From NCBI GenBank assembly GCA_013115125.1, contig JABANN010000080.1, forward strand, positions 1-64,000: a stretch of 64,000 bases of DNA. Reading direction: 5' to 3'. How positions within the stretch are numbered: the first letter of the stretch is position 1; every line of letters starts with the position of its first letter. The translations under genes and the position numbers were made by a program. The stretch comes from Perkinsus olseni. Taxonomy: Eukaryota > Perkinsozoa > Perkinsida. Below the pieces are notes generated by a model. The model ran no database searches, was not told the DNA's origin, and saw only the letters and a list, made by a program, of their open reading frames with translations. Below are positions 1 to 11,586 of the stretch, in pieces.

Positions 1-290
1 ATGGTGACGTAACCCCCGCCGAGAGTACCGGGTGCGTTACCGCGTATGAGAGTGCCGGCATGGACTTGGGTACGATCCTGCATTATGTACCAACAATGAT
101 TCTCCCCATGGAAATCCTCAGCTGGGGGTAGGCAATTAGGTGGTTCCTCAAAGACAACGGGTGGACGTAGTGAACGGAGCTCAGGAACCTGGCCTGAGTT
201 ACCAACAGTATCATTTCCCCTGAAGGCGCCGGCGTGGCCCGCGATCACGATATGCGAGAGGAAGATGCTGATCCCGATTAAGAAAGACAT
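1..290 (-). CDS. N-terminal part of a secreted-protein paralog, cut by window start
   Basis: Reading leftward from an ATG at 288-290, the frame is open to the window edge (about 96 residues). It begins with a hydrophobic signal-peptide-like stretch (MSFLIGISIFLSHIVIAGHA) followed by residues aligning one-to-one with the intact gene at 5686-6498: GNDTV, ELRSLR, EEPPNCLPPAE, CWY and GTL are shared. The family is not recognised outside this window. It is a divergent, secreted, cysteine-containing duplicate; the 3' half lies outside, so intactness cannot be judged. Confidence 0.6.
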   Translation of the reverse strand, partial: MSFLIGISIFLSHIVIAGHAGAFRGNDTVGNSGQVPELRSLRPPVVFEEPPNCLPPAEDFHGENHCWYIMQDRTQVHAGTLIRGNAPGTLGGGYVT

Positions 291-850
291 GTTTGCAGCT
301 TGGCGAGAGAAAAGACGGGAGACACTTCAACTTCGTCATGGCGCCGAGATCCCTTGTCCCAGGCTTCCCCGTAGTGTCCCCTTCGCGATCTACGCCTGAA
401 TTATCAGCGTATTTGCACTCTATTATCGATTGGATAGTAGGATCCCTTCGCTTGTTTCTCCGCCAGCGGTGCTTATATGGCCTTGCCCTGAAGTTGATCT
501 CCCCCAGTGATAATCCCGATAATGGGGAAGCTGGCTCCCTAGGGACGGTCGATCTCAGATCGTCGACCTGCGACTGGCGCGTCCATCTGTCTACGTGCCG
601 GCAACACTAGCTGTTGAGCAATACGAGGCGTAGGTCTTCTTTAGGATACTTTTGGGTATGGGGGATGGAACGATGGAAAGTGGAGGTGCTTGGAAATTTG
701 GAGACGTACTGAAATCAATCAATCTAGATTGGACGAAGTTGAATAGTCAGTCTGTGGTGTACAAACTCCGTGGAGCGAAGGTCGCTCAGCAGACCGTGGT
801 TGAGAATGCGATGACGGCGAGTGGAGGTGGCAGGCCCTAAGACGGCCACT
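1..850. repeat. Duplicated segment, second copy at about 6240-6985
   Basis: The coding start of the secreted gene and its roughly 550 bp of upstream flank are present twice in the same orientation: here and at 6240-6985. Shared blocks include ACTGAAATCAATCAATC (about 708-724 and 6937-6953) and GTGGAGGT..TTGGAAAT (about 680-702). Divergence is substantial, so the duplication is old. The flank holds no other supported gene. Confidence 0.7.
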
Positions 851-1430
851 GACAGTGGCCCACTGTTAGAGCAAGAATCTACCGGATACTCAGTACCCTC
901 CCCTTGACAGTTAAGGTCTACTACCAGTACTAGATCTAATACGCAGCGTATTATTCGCTCCGGTTTGATCGAAGGACCCGTAAAGTACATAATCTCCTGA
1001 TCGAGCCAGAGCTCTTCCAATACTGTTGTCCAGGCTAGTTCAGGATCAGAAGCCTGTGCCGGCCCCTGCGCCAGTTGACCGTCATTCACCCCTCCCGAGA
1101 GCTTTGCCGGTGTAGAAAAACTTCCGGCGGCCGTTTCATCATCTTTCATCTTTCTATATTTGTAAAGAGTGGCTGCGATATCCACAGTCCCTTCAACTTC
1201 TGGTATCCTCCCTACAGACTTGCCCAAGAGTATACCAACGAAAATTGAGGTCACTGCTCATATCGCTAACATTATTCACTCAAATTTATATAAAGAGCCA
1301 AGATACCGGAATGAAATGAAGCGCAGTGGACTGAGAGAGTCGTTACATCACTGAGGGCCTCAGTCTGAGGCTAAGTCGATGTCTGAACTACCATGGCTCG
1401 AACTAGAATAGACTGACAAAGAAGTCCAGA
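851..1430. other. No gene recognised
   Basis: Open frames here have no recognisable motif and no consistent splice structure. Degenerate repeat-like sequence. Confidence 0.5.
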
Positions 1431-2357
1431 ATGATGCAAACTGGACTTTTACCACCCGCTATTATAGAGTTTGGTGTCACGGTGGCCGTAATCGACCGGA
1501 GGACACTGGGGAAAATCGTCACTCAGACTTTGGGGCTTTGCTCCGCGATTCGAAGCTCTAATTTTCGCACCCACGATGGCCTCGAATCTCCAATCTCCGT
1601 CGTGCACCCCTCGTCAACTAGCTTGAATCCATCTGCGTACATTGACTTCGACAAGTATTTCAATAGCTCTAGTTCCACTTTCGAAGCTAGCAGCCTGGCC
1701 GAGGATCTTGATGGTAACCCCGTCCTAGTTAGGAAGCTACTTCCTTCTACTATGGATGAGGAAAAGAGCAGAGCGAAGCCGATCAAGAATTTCAGTGCTA
1801 AATGGTCCAGGGCGTTCATCATCTATTCGGTTGCGGTTCTGGTGGTTCAAGAAGCCGAGTCGTCCTCCACCAAGACACCCGATCAACAGGGAGAGTCCGC
1901 GGCTTCGGACAGCAGCTCCGATAGCGACGACGCCGGGTATATTTCCTTCCTGGATATGTTAGCCCTCCATAAGCGTATCCTATGGTACGCGGCGGAATAT
2001 AATTGGTCGATGGCTGCTTGTGTCGACAAGTCCGTTCGACAAGCGATAGATGCTACCTGTCGGAGTGGTACACGGAGTCTGGCACAGTGTTATAAGTCTT
2101 TCGACCTCTGGTCTGGCAAAGCGTCGGAAGCTGTTGGTCTTGCCATGAACAGCCAAACCGCGCCGTGCAGCACTCTTCGTCAACCACAAGGTAACTCCAA
2201 TACATTTGTCACTGCGAATAGTAGCACTCAAACTGCTCACGTCGGGAAATTCTCGCGGCAGGGTCCGAAGCGTCCGGTCGCGCCTTCCTTTGGACAAGAC
2301 CCACCGTCGAAGCTGTCCTTTCCTATTCCTTCTCGACCTGATAATTCTCACAAGTAG
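1431..2357 (+). CDS. Gag-like ORF of a tyrosine-recombinase transposon
   Basis: Open frame of 308 codons. The first 60 or so residues run antisense through a fragment resembling the 3' end of the secreted gene (1474-1550 resembles 5695-5790), so the true element ORF probably starts further in. The middle has a segment KWSRAFIIYSVAVLV, an acidic serine-rich stretch, then a conserved-looking block FLDMLALHKRILWYAAEYNW...CVDKSVRQAIDA and a basic, proline-rich tail. Proteins of this pattern (W..AF..Y, then L..Y...I, then D..FR) precede recombinase ORFs in DIRS/Crypton-like elements. With the recombinase ORF about 1 kb downstream on the same strand, I infer a Gag-like product. No catalytic motif is visible. 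Confidence 0.45.
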   Translation: MMQTGLLPPAIIEFGVTVAVIDRRTLGKIVTQTLGLCSAIRSSNFRTHDGLESPISVVHPSSTSLNPSAYIDFDKYFNSSSSTFEASSLAEDLDGNPVLVRKLLPSTMDEEKSRAKPIKNFSAKWSRAFIIYSVAVLVVQEAESSSTKTPDQQGESAASDSSSDSDDAGYISFLDMLALHKRILWYAAEYNWSMAACVDKSVRQAIDATCRSGTRSLAQCYKSFDLWSGKASEAVGLAMNSQTAPCSTLRQPQGNSNTFVTANSSTQTAHVGKFSRQGPKRPVAPSFGQDPPSKLSFPIPSRPDNSHK

Positions 2358-3323
2358 TCTACCTTCGAAGTCTACAGTTCAGTAGTTTCTCTCGAGTGTA
2401 CCTACAGAGTGTCGGGTGAGTGGCTAAGCCACTGTGGCTTGCGTTGCCTCATAGAAAGGCCTTGCACCTTTCTTCTAGATTGTTGAATCTTCTTTTCTTT
2501 TCCAATTGCTACTAATCACGTTAAGAGGGGCCGCGCCAGCACCACTGAACGGCGGCGTCGCTACACTCGCCGTAGACGAGCTGAGTCAACCTTCCTGCCT
2601 ACTCCTACTGAGTGTGGTCAGGACTTTTGTCCCCCTGTCTACACCTTTTCCCGAGCAAATAAAATGTTTTTTCGTTTGATTTAAAAGGGCACGGAAAATC
2701 GAATTTCATTTTAAAAAAGTTTTTATCCACTTTAAATACTTCAGCAAGTTTAAAATACTTGTGTCACGCATATTAAATCTCACTTTCCATGCAATTTAGA
2801 ATGCTCTACAGTAGTCGCCGAATTAGTCGCGCGCATCCCCGTTGTTCATTGCATGCCTCATCGTGAAATTTTCATCCCGTAGCTTCTATCTCAATATGAT
2901 CAACGTCAATGGCGTCGGACTTCTAAGGCACAGCATTAGCTGAGGGTAACACGCAACATGGTAGATATTTCATATACAGTAGTAGCCGTGACATCACGCC
3001 AGTGACATGATGTCACACGTGGCAGCGTTCTCGGAGGAACTTCCACCGGATCGAATCATTGAAGTATGATTACCGTTGGCAAGAATCACGACTCGTGATT
3101 CACGAGCATTAGTGTTCTACCGTGTTTCATGAGCTTAGAGTATGTGTTCGAGTTGCAGGAAGGGGGTCGTAGTAGCAGAATGATTTAGATAGGGAAAAGG
3201 TGTAGACGAATGACAGTTCCATGTTGCCGTCTCTCCAGAGATATGTTGAGTCTCTGAAGAGCTTGGGGGAAGCTTGGGAGCTTGATGTTGCTCTCCGTCC
3301 AGCAGCTAAGATTTTGGGTAAAG
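2358..3323. other. Interior of the transposon; no reverse transcriptase seen
   Basis: AT-rich, stop-dense sequence between the Gag-like ORF and the recombinase. I see no YxDD-type motif or RNase H block in any frame, so the element lacks a DIRS-type reverse transcriptase or has lost it. An open frame at 3221-3463 may carry the recombinase N-terminus in another frame. Confidence 0.45.
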
Positions 3324-3417
3324 GTAAAGTTTTACGAGCGCATACCCTTACCATTGTCAATGGTCCATTGAGCAAGCGACCACAGTTCGCCAGCGTCTGT
3401 CGTCGGCCCATAGTACT

Positions 3418-4128
3418 ATGTTTTTGGTCGGCACGGTCGGACTGCTGCGTATTGGCGAATTAGGAGCTCTTACCACCAAAGATCTTGAATTTACTCCTTC
3501 TGCGCTTCATTTACACATTAGGGCGAGCAAAACTGATCAATGCGGTGTCGATCGTATTGTCCCCCTGGCGTGCCCAAGCGGCGTATCCACTCTGTCACCT
3601 TCCTGTGCCTCAGCTTTATGCGCGGTGCATCATCTCCGACAATGGGTGTCGAAGTCTCCCAGTTACTCTCCCACAGCCAGGCTATTCCCGGCTGAGATCA
3701 CCGCTACCTTCCCTTCGTGTCTTCGTGACGTTCTCTTCAATCTCATGGGAGAACGTCCCCGCTGCACCCCTCATTGCATGCGAAGGTCTGGAGCTCTGAT
3801 AGCTTTTCGCCGTGGCATGCCACTAGAAGAGATCGCCCTACTAGGACGTTGGTCTGGTACACAAACGTTAGTTACCAGCTATTTACGTGACGCCACTGAC
3901 GAGCTTCCGCGTGACCTGCCCGCCGCCTTCCCGGGTGGAATTCAGCCCTCCCACCCTCAACCTAAACCGAGTCTGCGGGTGAGCCATGGTAGCCCTGGCA
4001 TCAAGGGTTCCCAGGCTGGACGAGTCCAGTGTTTGGGTGCTTGCGTGTTCGCACGCCCAGCACTCCGGTGCAATGGCAGACGGGCCGGCGCTGCTCCTCT
4101 GCATGTCGTCCTCAACAGAGGCACGTGA
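3418..4128 (+). CDS. Tyrosine recombinase (phage-integrase fold) of a DIRS/Crypton-like element
   Basis: The protein would cut and rejoin DNA for element insertion. In-frame sequence continues upstream to a stop at 3322-3324, so the ATG at 3418 is internal to the fold. Family landmarks appear in order: LLRIGEL (first catalytic Arg), RASKTDQ (beta-strand Lys), HCMRRSGA (His-x-x-Arg), LGRWSG, then a tyrosine in TSYLRD. The N-terminal core-binding half is missing or in another frame at 3221-3415 (stop codons at 3307 and 3322), so this copy looks broken. The tail after about residue 165 is low-complexity read-through. The fold is fairly secure; assignment to DIRS rather than Crypton is not. Confidence 0.75.
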   Translation: MFLVGTVGLLRIGELGALTTKDLEFTPSALHLHIRASKTDQCGVDRIVPLACPSGVSTLSPSCASALCAVHHLRQWVSKSPSYSPTARLFPAEITATFPSCLRDVLFNLMGERPRCTPHCMRRSGALIAFRRGMPLEEIALLGRWSGTQTLVTSYLRDATDELPRDLPAAFPGGIQPSHPQPKPSLRVSHGSPGIKGSQAGRVQCLGACVFARPALRCNGRRAGAAPLHVVLNRGT

Positions 4129-4199
4129 CACATGCCCTGTTCAGGTGTGCCATAACCGTCCCTTTCTCCCAGTCCCCGCAGTCAGAGGTTTCATCTGCG

Positions 4200-4375
4200 G
4201 AAAAAATGTCGAGTCGGTCTCGTTTTCACTTACGCGATCCCTGACCTGGGGACGAGCCACGCGTGTTCATCTCCAGCCAGGCTAACGATGACAAGTGCAG
4301 CAGCGGAGAGTGCAAAGAGGTGGAGCATTGAAGCAGAGAACTGAAACTTTCGCTTTTACCGTACCGACTCAACCA
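4200..4375 (+). repeat. Dispersed repeat, copy 1 (copy 2 at about 8205-8370)
   Basis: Matches 8205-8370 in the same orientation, including GACGAGCCACGCGTGTTCAT and CTAACGATGACAAGTGCAGC, then GTGGAGCATTGAAGCAGAGA. It lies just 3' of the recombinase ORF, so it may be the element's 3' end. No coding potential is recognised. Confidence 0.7.
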
Positions 4376-4644
4376 TGCCAGCCTGGCATTGCCAGTGGAA
4401 CATAATCCGCAGTGCTATAATTGCTGGAGCTCAGCGATGCGTGACGAGATCCACTGTTCCAGGAACAATGGATGCCGCCAATCTGTCACGCGGAACAGTG
4501 TTCCCAGTGGGAGCTGCCTTGACTTGCAATACGTATGTTAGGTTCCAGTCGTCTAGCTTCGGACCTCATCTAACCTCAAGCGCTTATGAGCAACGATGTG
4601 CGTTCAACCCACACACTGAGCTAAGCTATTGAAGCCTAGCTGTA

Positions 4645-4693
4645 CACCGGGTGACACCGGGTGTAATACACCCGGCGGGTGTATTACGCCCCT
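4645..4693. repeat. Hairpin of a GGTGTAATACACCC-type palindrome
   Basis: Contains ACCGGGTGTAATACACCCGG followed by another CGGGTGTATTACG arm, forming nested palindromes. A related palindrome (ACACCGGGTGTAGTACACCC) is at about 34280-34304, so it is a mobile or repeated motif. Confidence 0.55.
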
Positions 4694-4699
4694 CCACAA

Positions 4700-5680
4700 A
4701 TTCTTAGCATATCCGGGTCTTCGACTCGTATACTGTGCCCTGAACGAATACGGCCCTGCAACACACGGAGATGTGCTCTCATGCTACGCAGGATATAACC
4801 TCCAACTTTCAGGTCCCAACAGGTTCTTCGTTGTTCGTGTCACTAACTTAGTGATAATCCGAAAATGGCGACCAATTCACGAAGATTGAAGAGCCCGGGG
4901 ACTTCATTGATGAGTACTAACTCGCCGTAAGGAAGGGCCTCCTCCCGTCCGAATCAACGAGTCACTCGTAACGAGTGAAGAGCCTTGGTAGGGGTTTTCC
5001 TCCTCGGTGCACCATATTCAGAATTTTAAAGCGTATGTGTAGGTAAATCGTAAAAGTATAAGTGAGTTGTGCGCTTAATAAGTCATACATCTATTTAGTG
5101 AACAAATATCTCAGTACGCCCAATACGCCAAATAGCCCAGGGCTACGGTGGGATTTTGCACTTATAGGGGATTCAATACCTTGCGATACAACGCAAGTCT
5201 CGTATCCAATTTTGAAGGGATAGTGAGAAATAAGTTATCTGGAATAACAGGTAAAACAGAACCCATTAACGACACTTATATAAGCATCATATTATAATGG
5301 CGAAACGACGACATTAGCGATAATTGAACTTGACGTCCCAAACTTCAAAACAACAACAACAACCACTACTGCTGCCCGCCGGTGACCATCCTGAATCTGC
5401 AGGCCCTTGAACCTTCTGGTTCAGTCCCAACAGAGTTGCTCACGACTCTTGAGCCAAGAGTTCACCAATGAATATTAAGGTGATTGCTTATCCGCTCGTA
5501 TGCCCACGAAAAACGAAAACAATAGCAAAAAAGGGCAGCGAGACTCCTCGGATAACTAAGGGTGAGCTGATGACTGATTCGCCATGGTTCGAAGTAACAT
5601 TGACGGAGTTAGGTAAAAGGTCTCCTCTTCAGTCCGGAGCCTCCGGGTATGAGCAGATACATCCAGACTGATGAAAATCG
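4700..5680. other. No gene recognised
   Basis: AT-rich sequence with short open frames only. No motif or splice pattern supports a gene. Confidence 0.5.
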
Positions 5681-5685
5681 GGCGT

Positions 5686-6498
5686 TTACTTTTCGTTACT
5701 GTAGAGTGTGATGCCATGGGAGGAGTAGTCGACTGGAGAACACTGAGAAAGGCCATTTCCCAGACTTTCGGAGTCGGCCGCGGGAACCGAAGCGCTGATT
5801 TCTGCATCAACTACAGCCTGAAATTTCCACTTTCCCTTTCCATTATTGAAGATGTCCACGGTCAAGGATATCTTCGAATGTTGATAGCCTCTATCGGCTT
5901 TGGTGTTGAGCAGTACCTGGAGACGACTATATTGATCCGTCTTGTGCACAGCTGCAACGCCAAGCCCCTCGGCTGTCGCTGCCACCCTCCCCCAGCACGG
6001 AATGTCCACGACGGTAAGCAGTGATGCTGGGAAGTTTAGCTGCTTGGCTTGGCCAGCATCTTCTCCACCGATCTTGAAGAATCTTGGAACGTTGAAGAGG
6101 AGGTAAAGCTTGATCCCAAAGTCCAAGGTTAAGTCTAAGGTGGTGAAACCTTCTGCCCAGACGCCAACATCTCTCGCCCAAGGGTTCGAATTGACAGTAA
6201 TGAGTTCGAGGGTGACGTACCCGATACCGAGAGCACCGGCTACGGTCCCGGGGATGAGCGTGCCGACATTAACTTGGCTATCACCCTCCAGACGGTACCA
6301 ACAATAGTTCTTCCCCTGGAAATTTTCAGCTGGAGGTAAGCAGTTGGGTGGTTCCTCGTAGGCAATGGGAAGACGTAGTGAGCGAAGCTCAGTAACCTGG
6401 CCTGGGTTAGCAACAGTATCATTTCCGCTGAAGGCGTCGGTGTATCCCGCAATGACGATATGGAAGAGAGCGAGGTCGATCAAGAAGAGCATGTTCAC
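5686..6498 (-). CDS. Secreted lineage-specific protein
   Basis: Single uninterrupted frame of 270 residues. The N-terminus is a signal peptide (MNMLFLIDLALFHIVIAGYTDA, with cleavage plausible near residue 22). The mature part has the cysteine pattern CLPP...CWY and beta-rich hydrophobic stretches (GIGYVTLELITVNS, TLDLTLDFGIKLYLLF) and no membrane anchor. It resembles no family I can name. A second copy starts at 290 and runs out of the window, and another 3'-end remnant lies near 1474-1550, so this is a local multigene family. An exported protein is inferred from the signal peptide only. Confidence 0.65.
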   Translation of the reverse strand: MNMLFLIDLALFHIVIAGYTDAFSGNDTVANPGQVTELRSLRLPIAYEEPPNCLPPAENFQGKNYCWYRLEGDSQVNVGTLIPGTVAGALGIGYVTLELITVNSNPWARDVGVWAEGFTTLDLTLDFGIKLYLLFNVPRFFKIGGEDAGQAKQLNFPASLLTVVDIPCWGRVAATAEGLGVAAVHKTDQYSRLQVLLNTKADRGYQHSKISLTVDIFNNGKGKWKFQAVVDAEISASVPAADSESLGNGLSQCSPVDYSSHGITLYSNEK

Positions 6499-6998
6499 AC
6501 TCTTGAGAAAGAAAAGACGGAATATGGGACATCTGACGTCACAGCGACGCCATTGGCGTCACGCCAATATCCTCTTGTCCCTGGTGTCCTCATAGTGTCC
6601 ACTTTGCGATCTACGCCCATTTCTTCGGCGTATTCGCATCTTCGGTCCGATAGTGGGGTTTCCTCACTCATTTGCCTGCCTGTGTCACTTACATGCTCTT
6701 GCCCTGTGTTCGATCTCTCATAATGGCAATATCTAATTTAAGGAGGATGACACCTTACAGGCAATCGTACTCAGACCGTCGATCTGTGACGGGTGCGTCC
6801 GCCTGTCTACTTGCCGTCAACTCTAGGCTAGTGTCACCAGCTGTTGAGCAACACGAAGCATAGGTCTCCCTAGGATAATTTCAGGTATGAGGGACCGAAC
6901 GAACGAAAGTGGAGGTGGTTGGAAATCTGGAGATCTACTGAAATCAATCAATCGAGAGCTTGGACAGAGTTGAATACTCGCCCGAGAAGTGAGCACCA

Positions 6999-9230
6999 TA
7001 TCAGATCATGTCTGCGGCGGTCCCGAGCAGCACGACAAACTCCAATCACTCCAACCCGAACCACTTGAGAACCACGGAACCCAGTGCGCAGCAGCTTCCC
7101 CGTCTGGCCGCATCTTCGCCTCGGGGCACCTTACACATGCATGAGTCGGACCAGGGCTGCCCTAACTTACACATTGCCCGGACCTTGGCAGTACCGAATG
7201 AGTAAAGAGTCTCCATCTCTCTCTAGCTCGAGAGTATAACCCTAACCATCCCAACCCGAACAATGATTTCATCCCGACCCGGCGTTTTACGCAGGATTGC
7301 GTTTTTCTACACACTTGATGGTTAGTCGCCAGGCCCTGGCACAAAACTGAGCGCAACCCGAAACTAGAGTACCGGCATTTGAAAAGCTGGTTGAAATCAA
7401 AGGGCACTCTGTCTGTCAGCACTGGCAACGACGAATCGTTCGTCACAAACGCAACCTCTGTGAAAGAATGACTGCTGCTTTCTGTACCTACTAAAGGACG
7501 CCCGTCCTTAGGACGGGCCAGAGCGGCTCTGGCAGAGCCTCTCGGCTTATTGAGCCGGACAATAATCGAATCTTATAATGGCCGTTGGCTTTAAGGTGGA
7601 GGCTATTCAGATAGGGTACATGCATATGCGACTTGTCTTTCCTTTGATAGAATAAGGTCCTTATAACGAGACGGTTATTCAAGCAGACCCAACTTGGGTC
7701 ACCCAAGCATGTCCGAGCTCACGTTTCCATTCGAGGCGTCACCCCGAATCACCTCGGGAGTGACAAGGCACCGCCCATCCCAGCACAAAGTGCCGTACGG
7801 ACTGGGCGTAGCGCAAGAGAGCATGGGAGGACCCTTGAGGGCTCTCAAGCCGCCATCTTGTCCGAGGACCCTCCTGTACTCGCATGGCGGAGCGCTGGCG
7901 ACTCCGAGCAGACCTTTAGTGTCCTGAGACCATCACGAGGTTCAGAGAGATAACCGAAACACGAAAAGACCTCGATTCCTCTCGGGATTTCATCTTCTCC
8001 GTAGTGGCAGCCAATAACTTCATAAAATACCGATAGAGTGCACTTTCCGGTGGGGCGCTCGAAGAACCCTAGAAGTCACCGTTCGAAACCGGCAGATGAG
8101 TGAATCAGCCAATGTCACCTGGTAGGCCAGTCTTGTTTGCCACCCCGCTCATAGCGCCCTCATCCATGTCTTCGAGCGAATATTCGAATCTGCCGGCAGA
8201 ATGCCGAGTTGATCTCGTTTCCACTTACGCGGCCCCTGATTCGGCGACGAGCCACGCGTGTTCATCTTCAGCCACGCTAACGATGACAAGTGCAGCAGCG
8301 AAGACTGCAACGAGGTGGAGCATTGAAGCAGAGAACGTATGCCTTCACCGTACCGAATCAGCCAGATCGGCCAAACATCCTGAGGACACCCTGGGCTACA
8401 TGAGTCAGATGTAACCCAGTCCCCTCAACAACGATAGCACCTATCGTCGTTGATGCGTGATGGCTTGACGACCACTGCTCTAGCTGCATCACAATGGTCA
8501 CAACTGCCTCAACTGGCGACACACGTCATTGATCCCAGTCGTGTAGCTTCAGACCTCATCTGTCGTCATGCATGTCACGATGGGCGAGCGTATGCATTCA
8601 ACTCATAGACTGAGATAAGCTGTTACACTATAGCTAAGATATAACAGTTATAGCTTAGCTATCGATGCTGTTCCTCTCTCAAACTCCTCCTAAGTCCGAT
8701 CTCACGAGCTCTCGGACACTATTCAACAAACGATAGCGCCGTGCTATAGTTGATCCAGAAATGTTCTGAAGCCCATCTGTGACTAGAATCTGATGCGCAC
8801 CGTGCTGCAGTGTTCGGACTAACTAACCTGCGCAGTACGCGCGCACCAGCTGTTTCGCTACCCCCTACCGTTTCACTAGTAACCGTTGCATCATTACTCA
8901 CCATTTACTTATCACACTCGTATTTTCTTAGTTTCACCGAACTATGATGTCCTCCGGTAATAGTCAGTCTGCGTTGTGTTAAGCGAACGATGTAAAGAAG
9001 AGAAGTGACCCTCTTCAAGTGTCCCCACTGAAACCAGCGCAACACCGTACAATGAGAAAGTAACATCACGATGATGGTCATGGGAGACAGTAACAAACCA
9101 CAAGTAACCGGGCCCACACGAGTAGTGAGCAGTGACGACAGGACACGTCATCACACGATGTGCAGCTAACCATCGGAAGTTTCCTGAGCAACATCCGCTG
9201 TGGCGCATCCATTCTTCCCGTTTCGCGTAG
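6999..9230. other. Repeat-derived region without a recognised gene
   Basis: Contains copy 2 of the 4200-4375 repeat at about 8205-8370. No other feature could be supported; open frames are short and motif-free. Confidence 0.5.
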
Positions 9231-9231
9231 G

Positions 9232-10605
9232 CTAGCGGATGCTCGTCAACAACATGATGTCGTCAACGCCGGAGGGAAACTCTTGCGGACACAGGAACCT
9301 TACTGTATCTTCCTTCGTCTGAGCTAAGATATTTCCACCAAAGTCGCCGAGATTCCAGTTTTCCTTCGGGCCTTCAATAACCGTACCTGCTACCACGGCG
9401 TGCTCCAAACGTAAACTTCCATCCCGCCTCTCACCGAGCATCTCTCTTTTAAGATCGGCCGCAGAGGAAGGGTCATGTACCAGCACAGTACCACTGGACG
9501 CAGCGGTAGTAACGGTATTGCTGCCGCTTATGATAACCGTTCCCGGCAGGACTTCTCGCTGAGGCTTGTACGTTAATATTGTTGACGACCTTCCACCACC
9601 TGATGAGACCGCCCGGACTCCCCAAAGTTGGCAATGTGTCCTCACTAGGAGGAAGCATCGTAGACGAGGAGAGCGACGCTCTGTTCGAGCCGTCGACGGT
9701 GGAGTGCTTCCGCGACGGGAAGGGCTGATAAGATCAAGAAGGCCTTACGGCGGATGTCGATCGGTAGATACGATCGCTCTCGTCACAGAGTGTCGGTACC
9801 TCATCCAGTACGTCCATTAGTAAAATACCGTCCTGAAGCGCCGTGGCGGCTTGACAGGCCGAGTCTTTGAGGCTGATAACTTCCTTGGAGAGATGAGCCT
9901 TTTTCTGAATAAAAAACAGTAGGGGAAGAAGTGGTACCAACTCGTGGGATCGTGGACACCTCGACGACTTACCTGTTTGAACTCCTTCAAACTGTTCTTT
10001 CTCATTTCCTTCGATGATAGCAATTGATCCAGCGGGGGTACTGCAACCACGACATCGATCGCTGCCGCCCACAACCTGGCGTGCTCTTCCGACGGGAACC
10101 GTAGCACAGACGCGTTCCCTCCACGGGGGAAGAGCAGGGGACCTTTGGGAATGGATGAGCACACGTCAAGGATTCACAGGCGGTGCACAATTGATAAATT
10201 CTGAGACTCAAGATCGACTCTCAGACAGGATTTTACATGTAAATAATCACTCCAGAGTGTGTTCTGAATCTTCGAACTAGTTTGTTCAAAGAGAGGAGAA
10301 TATGCCCCTACGAGAGGATTTATGATCTTCTCTCCGAGAATGACGAGTATCGCGAAACGTATTCGGCAGTTAATGACGATGCCCTCTCCAACTTCGTCAT
10401 TCCGGAGAACGAAAAACGCGCTCAACAGTCAACATGGCTGTGATGGCTGCCTACCTCGCAATCTGCATCGCGGTCCGTCCCCTTTGTCCGACACTCGTGG
10501 TAGGAGTACATGGCTCACACGATGCTCTTTGGTCATGTCCGAGAACACCCTCAAGGTGGCGTCCATGTCGTTTGGCAGACGATTGGCAAAGTCGAAGGCA
10601 GGATA
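9232..10605 (-). CDS. Multi-exon gene with a PH-domain-like segment, function unknown
   Basis: Several coding-like blocks follow each other on the minus strand: YPAFDFANRLPNDMDATLRV (from about 10605), AFFVLRNDEVGEGIVIN (about 10402), FPRGGNASVLRF..EEHARLWAAAID (about 10130), KKAHLSKEVISLKDSACQA (about 9915), a serine-rich linker, and a beta-rich tail ending at 9232. The block 'SVLRFPSEEHARLWAAAI' has the look of the last strand and helix of a PH domain, which bind phosphoinositides or proteins. A GTAAGT intron ending in TTATTCAG joins the EFKQ and KKAHLS exons in frame near 9916-9971. The 5' start and some junctions are unresolved. It may belong with the gene at 10723-11488. Confidence 0.45.
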
Positions 10606-10722
10606 CTAAAACGACGTCGCCAGGGCTTTGAGAGGGATAAGTTAGTGCGAAGTTACAGAGGAGAAAACCGCGATGAGAAACATATGACAAAATCTTGCGA
10701 ATCGGCATCTCCCTCCTCACCG

Positions 10723-11488
10723 TCACGTCAGCGTATCCGAGGACGAACTTCCTGCCTGTGGAACCGTCGGGGCCATAGCGTGGAGGTTGATTTGGCGAGT
10801 ACTGGATAACCTGTGGTTGAGCTCAACTGATTTAAGAACCGCCTTTGGTACCCATCCAGACAGAAGCACTCTAGAGGCCTCGTCTTCGGGTTGAACGTCG
10901 TTGTACTTCAGACCAGTGGTCGCCATCACACTCGCCGTCACGCGCGCAGCGCAGGATGTCAGGTAGTTGACAACGAGGTCACAGTCGGTCGCCGAAGCGA
11001 AGCTCAGCATGCCTGATGGACTCTGACCGGCGTGAGAATGGACTCGACTGTCGTACATCGTGGTAAGGGGCTTGCATGATACACCACCGCCTTCTGTTGG
11101 CTCGAACCAGACACGCGCGCGTATGTCGCTGAGACGCTGAGGAATTTGTGAGAGCGTCGGCGAGGTCAATCGAACCTGGAGTTGCCACGATCCCTATAGG
11201 GCTGAGGTGACGCTCGTGATTGTTGAAGTTGAGGACGATTCCAGAGAGCTTGAAGGTAATGGTGGCCACTGGATACTCTTCATCTAACGCGAAGGGCGTG
11301 GGTTCGATCCATACACTCCGCACTTTACCAGTATTATCTGCGAACCTGCAGGCGATGCTACCATCGTCTGCTGGAGTACTGATAGGTGAATGGGCTGGAA
11401 AGCGTAAAGGTTGGAAGTAGTTACTTGGGGTGGATGAGAGTGTCATATGACAGGTGGTTGAAGTCGAACGGCTGCTGAGCGACGGCAT
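10723..11488 (-). CDS. Two-exon gene of unknown function
   Basis: Exon 1 is 11488-11189 and exon 2 is 11136-10723, joined by a 52-nt intron (11137-11188) that closes the frame between SPIGI and RLSDIRARVWF. The product is about 237 residues, with mixed beta strands (SVWIEPTPF, VATITFKLSGIVLNF, RVWFEPTEGGG) and no signal peptide or membrane helix. I do not recognise the family. The intron contains a tRNA T-arm-like stretch (CCAGGTTCGATTGACC on the sense strand), the recurring intronic family B described in the findings. Immediately downstream on the same strand lies the PH-like gene, which could be a continuation. Confidence 0.5.
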
Positions 11489-11586
11489 TCATCATAGATT
11501 TCCTGCGAGTCCTTCCTCAGTGAGGTTTTACCGGTTATTTCTCAACAAAGCTTAAGCAGAAGATGTTGGATATGACAATAACACAA

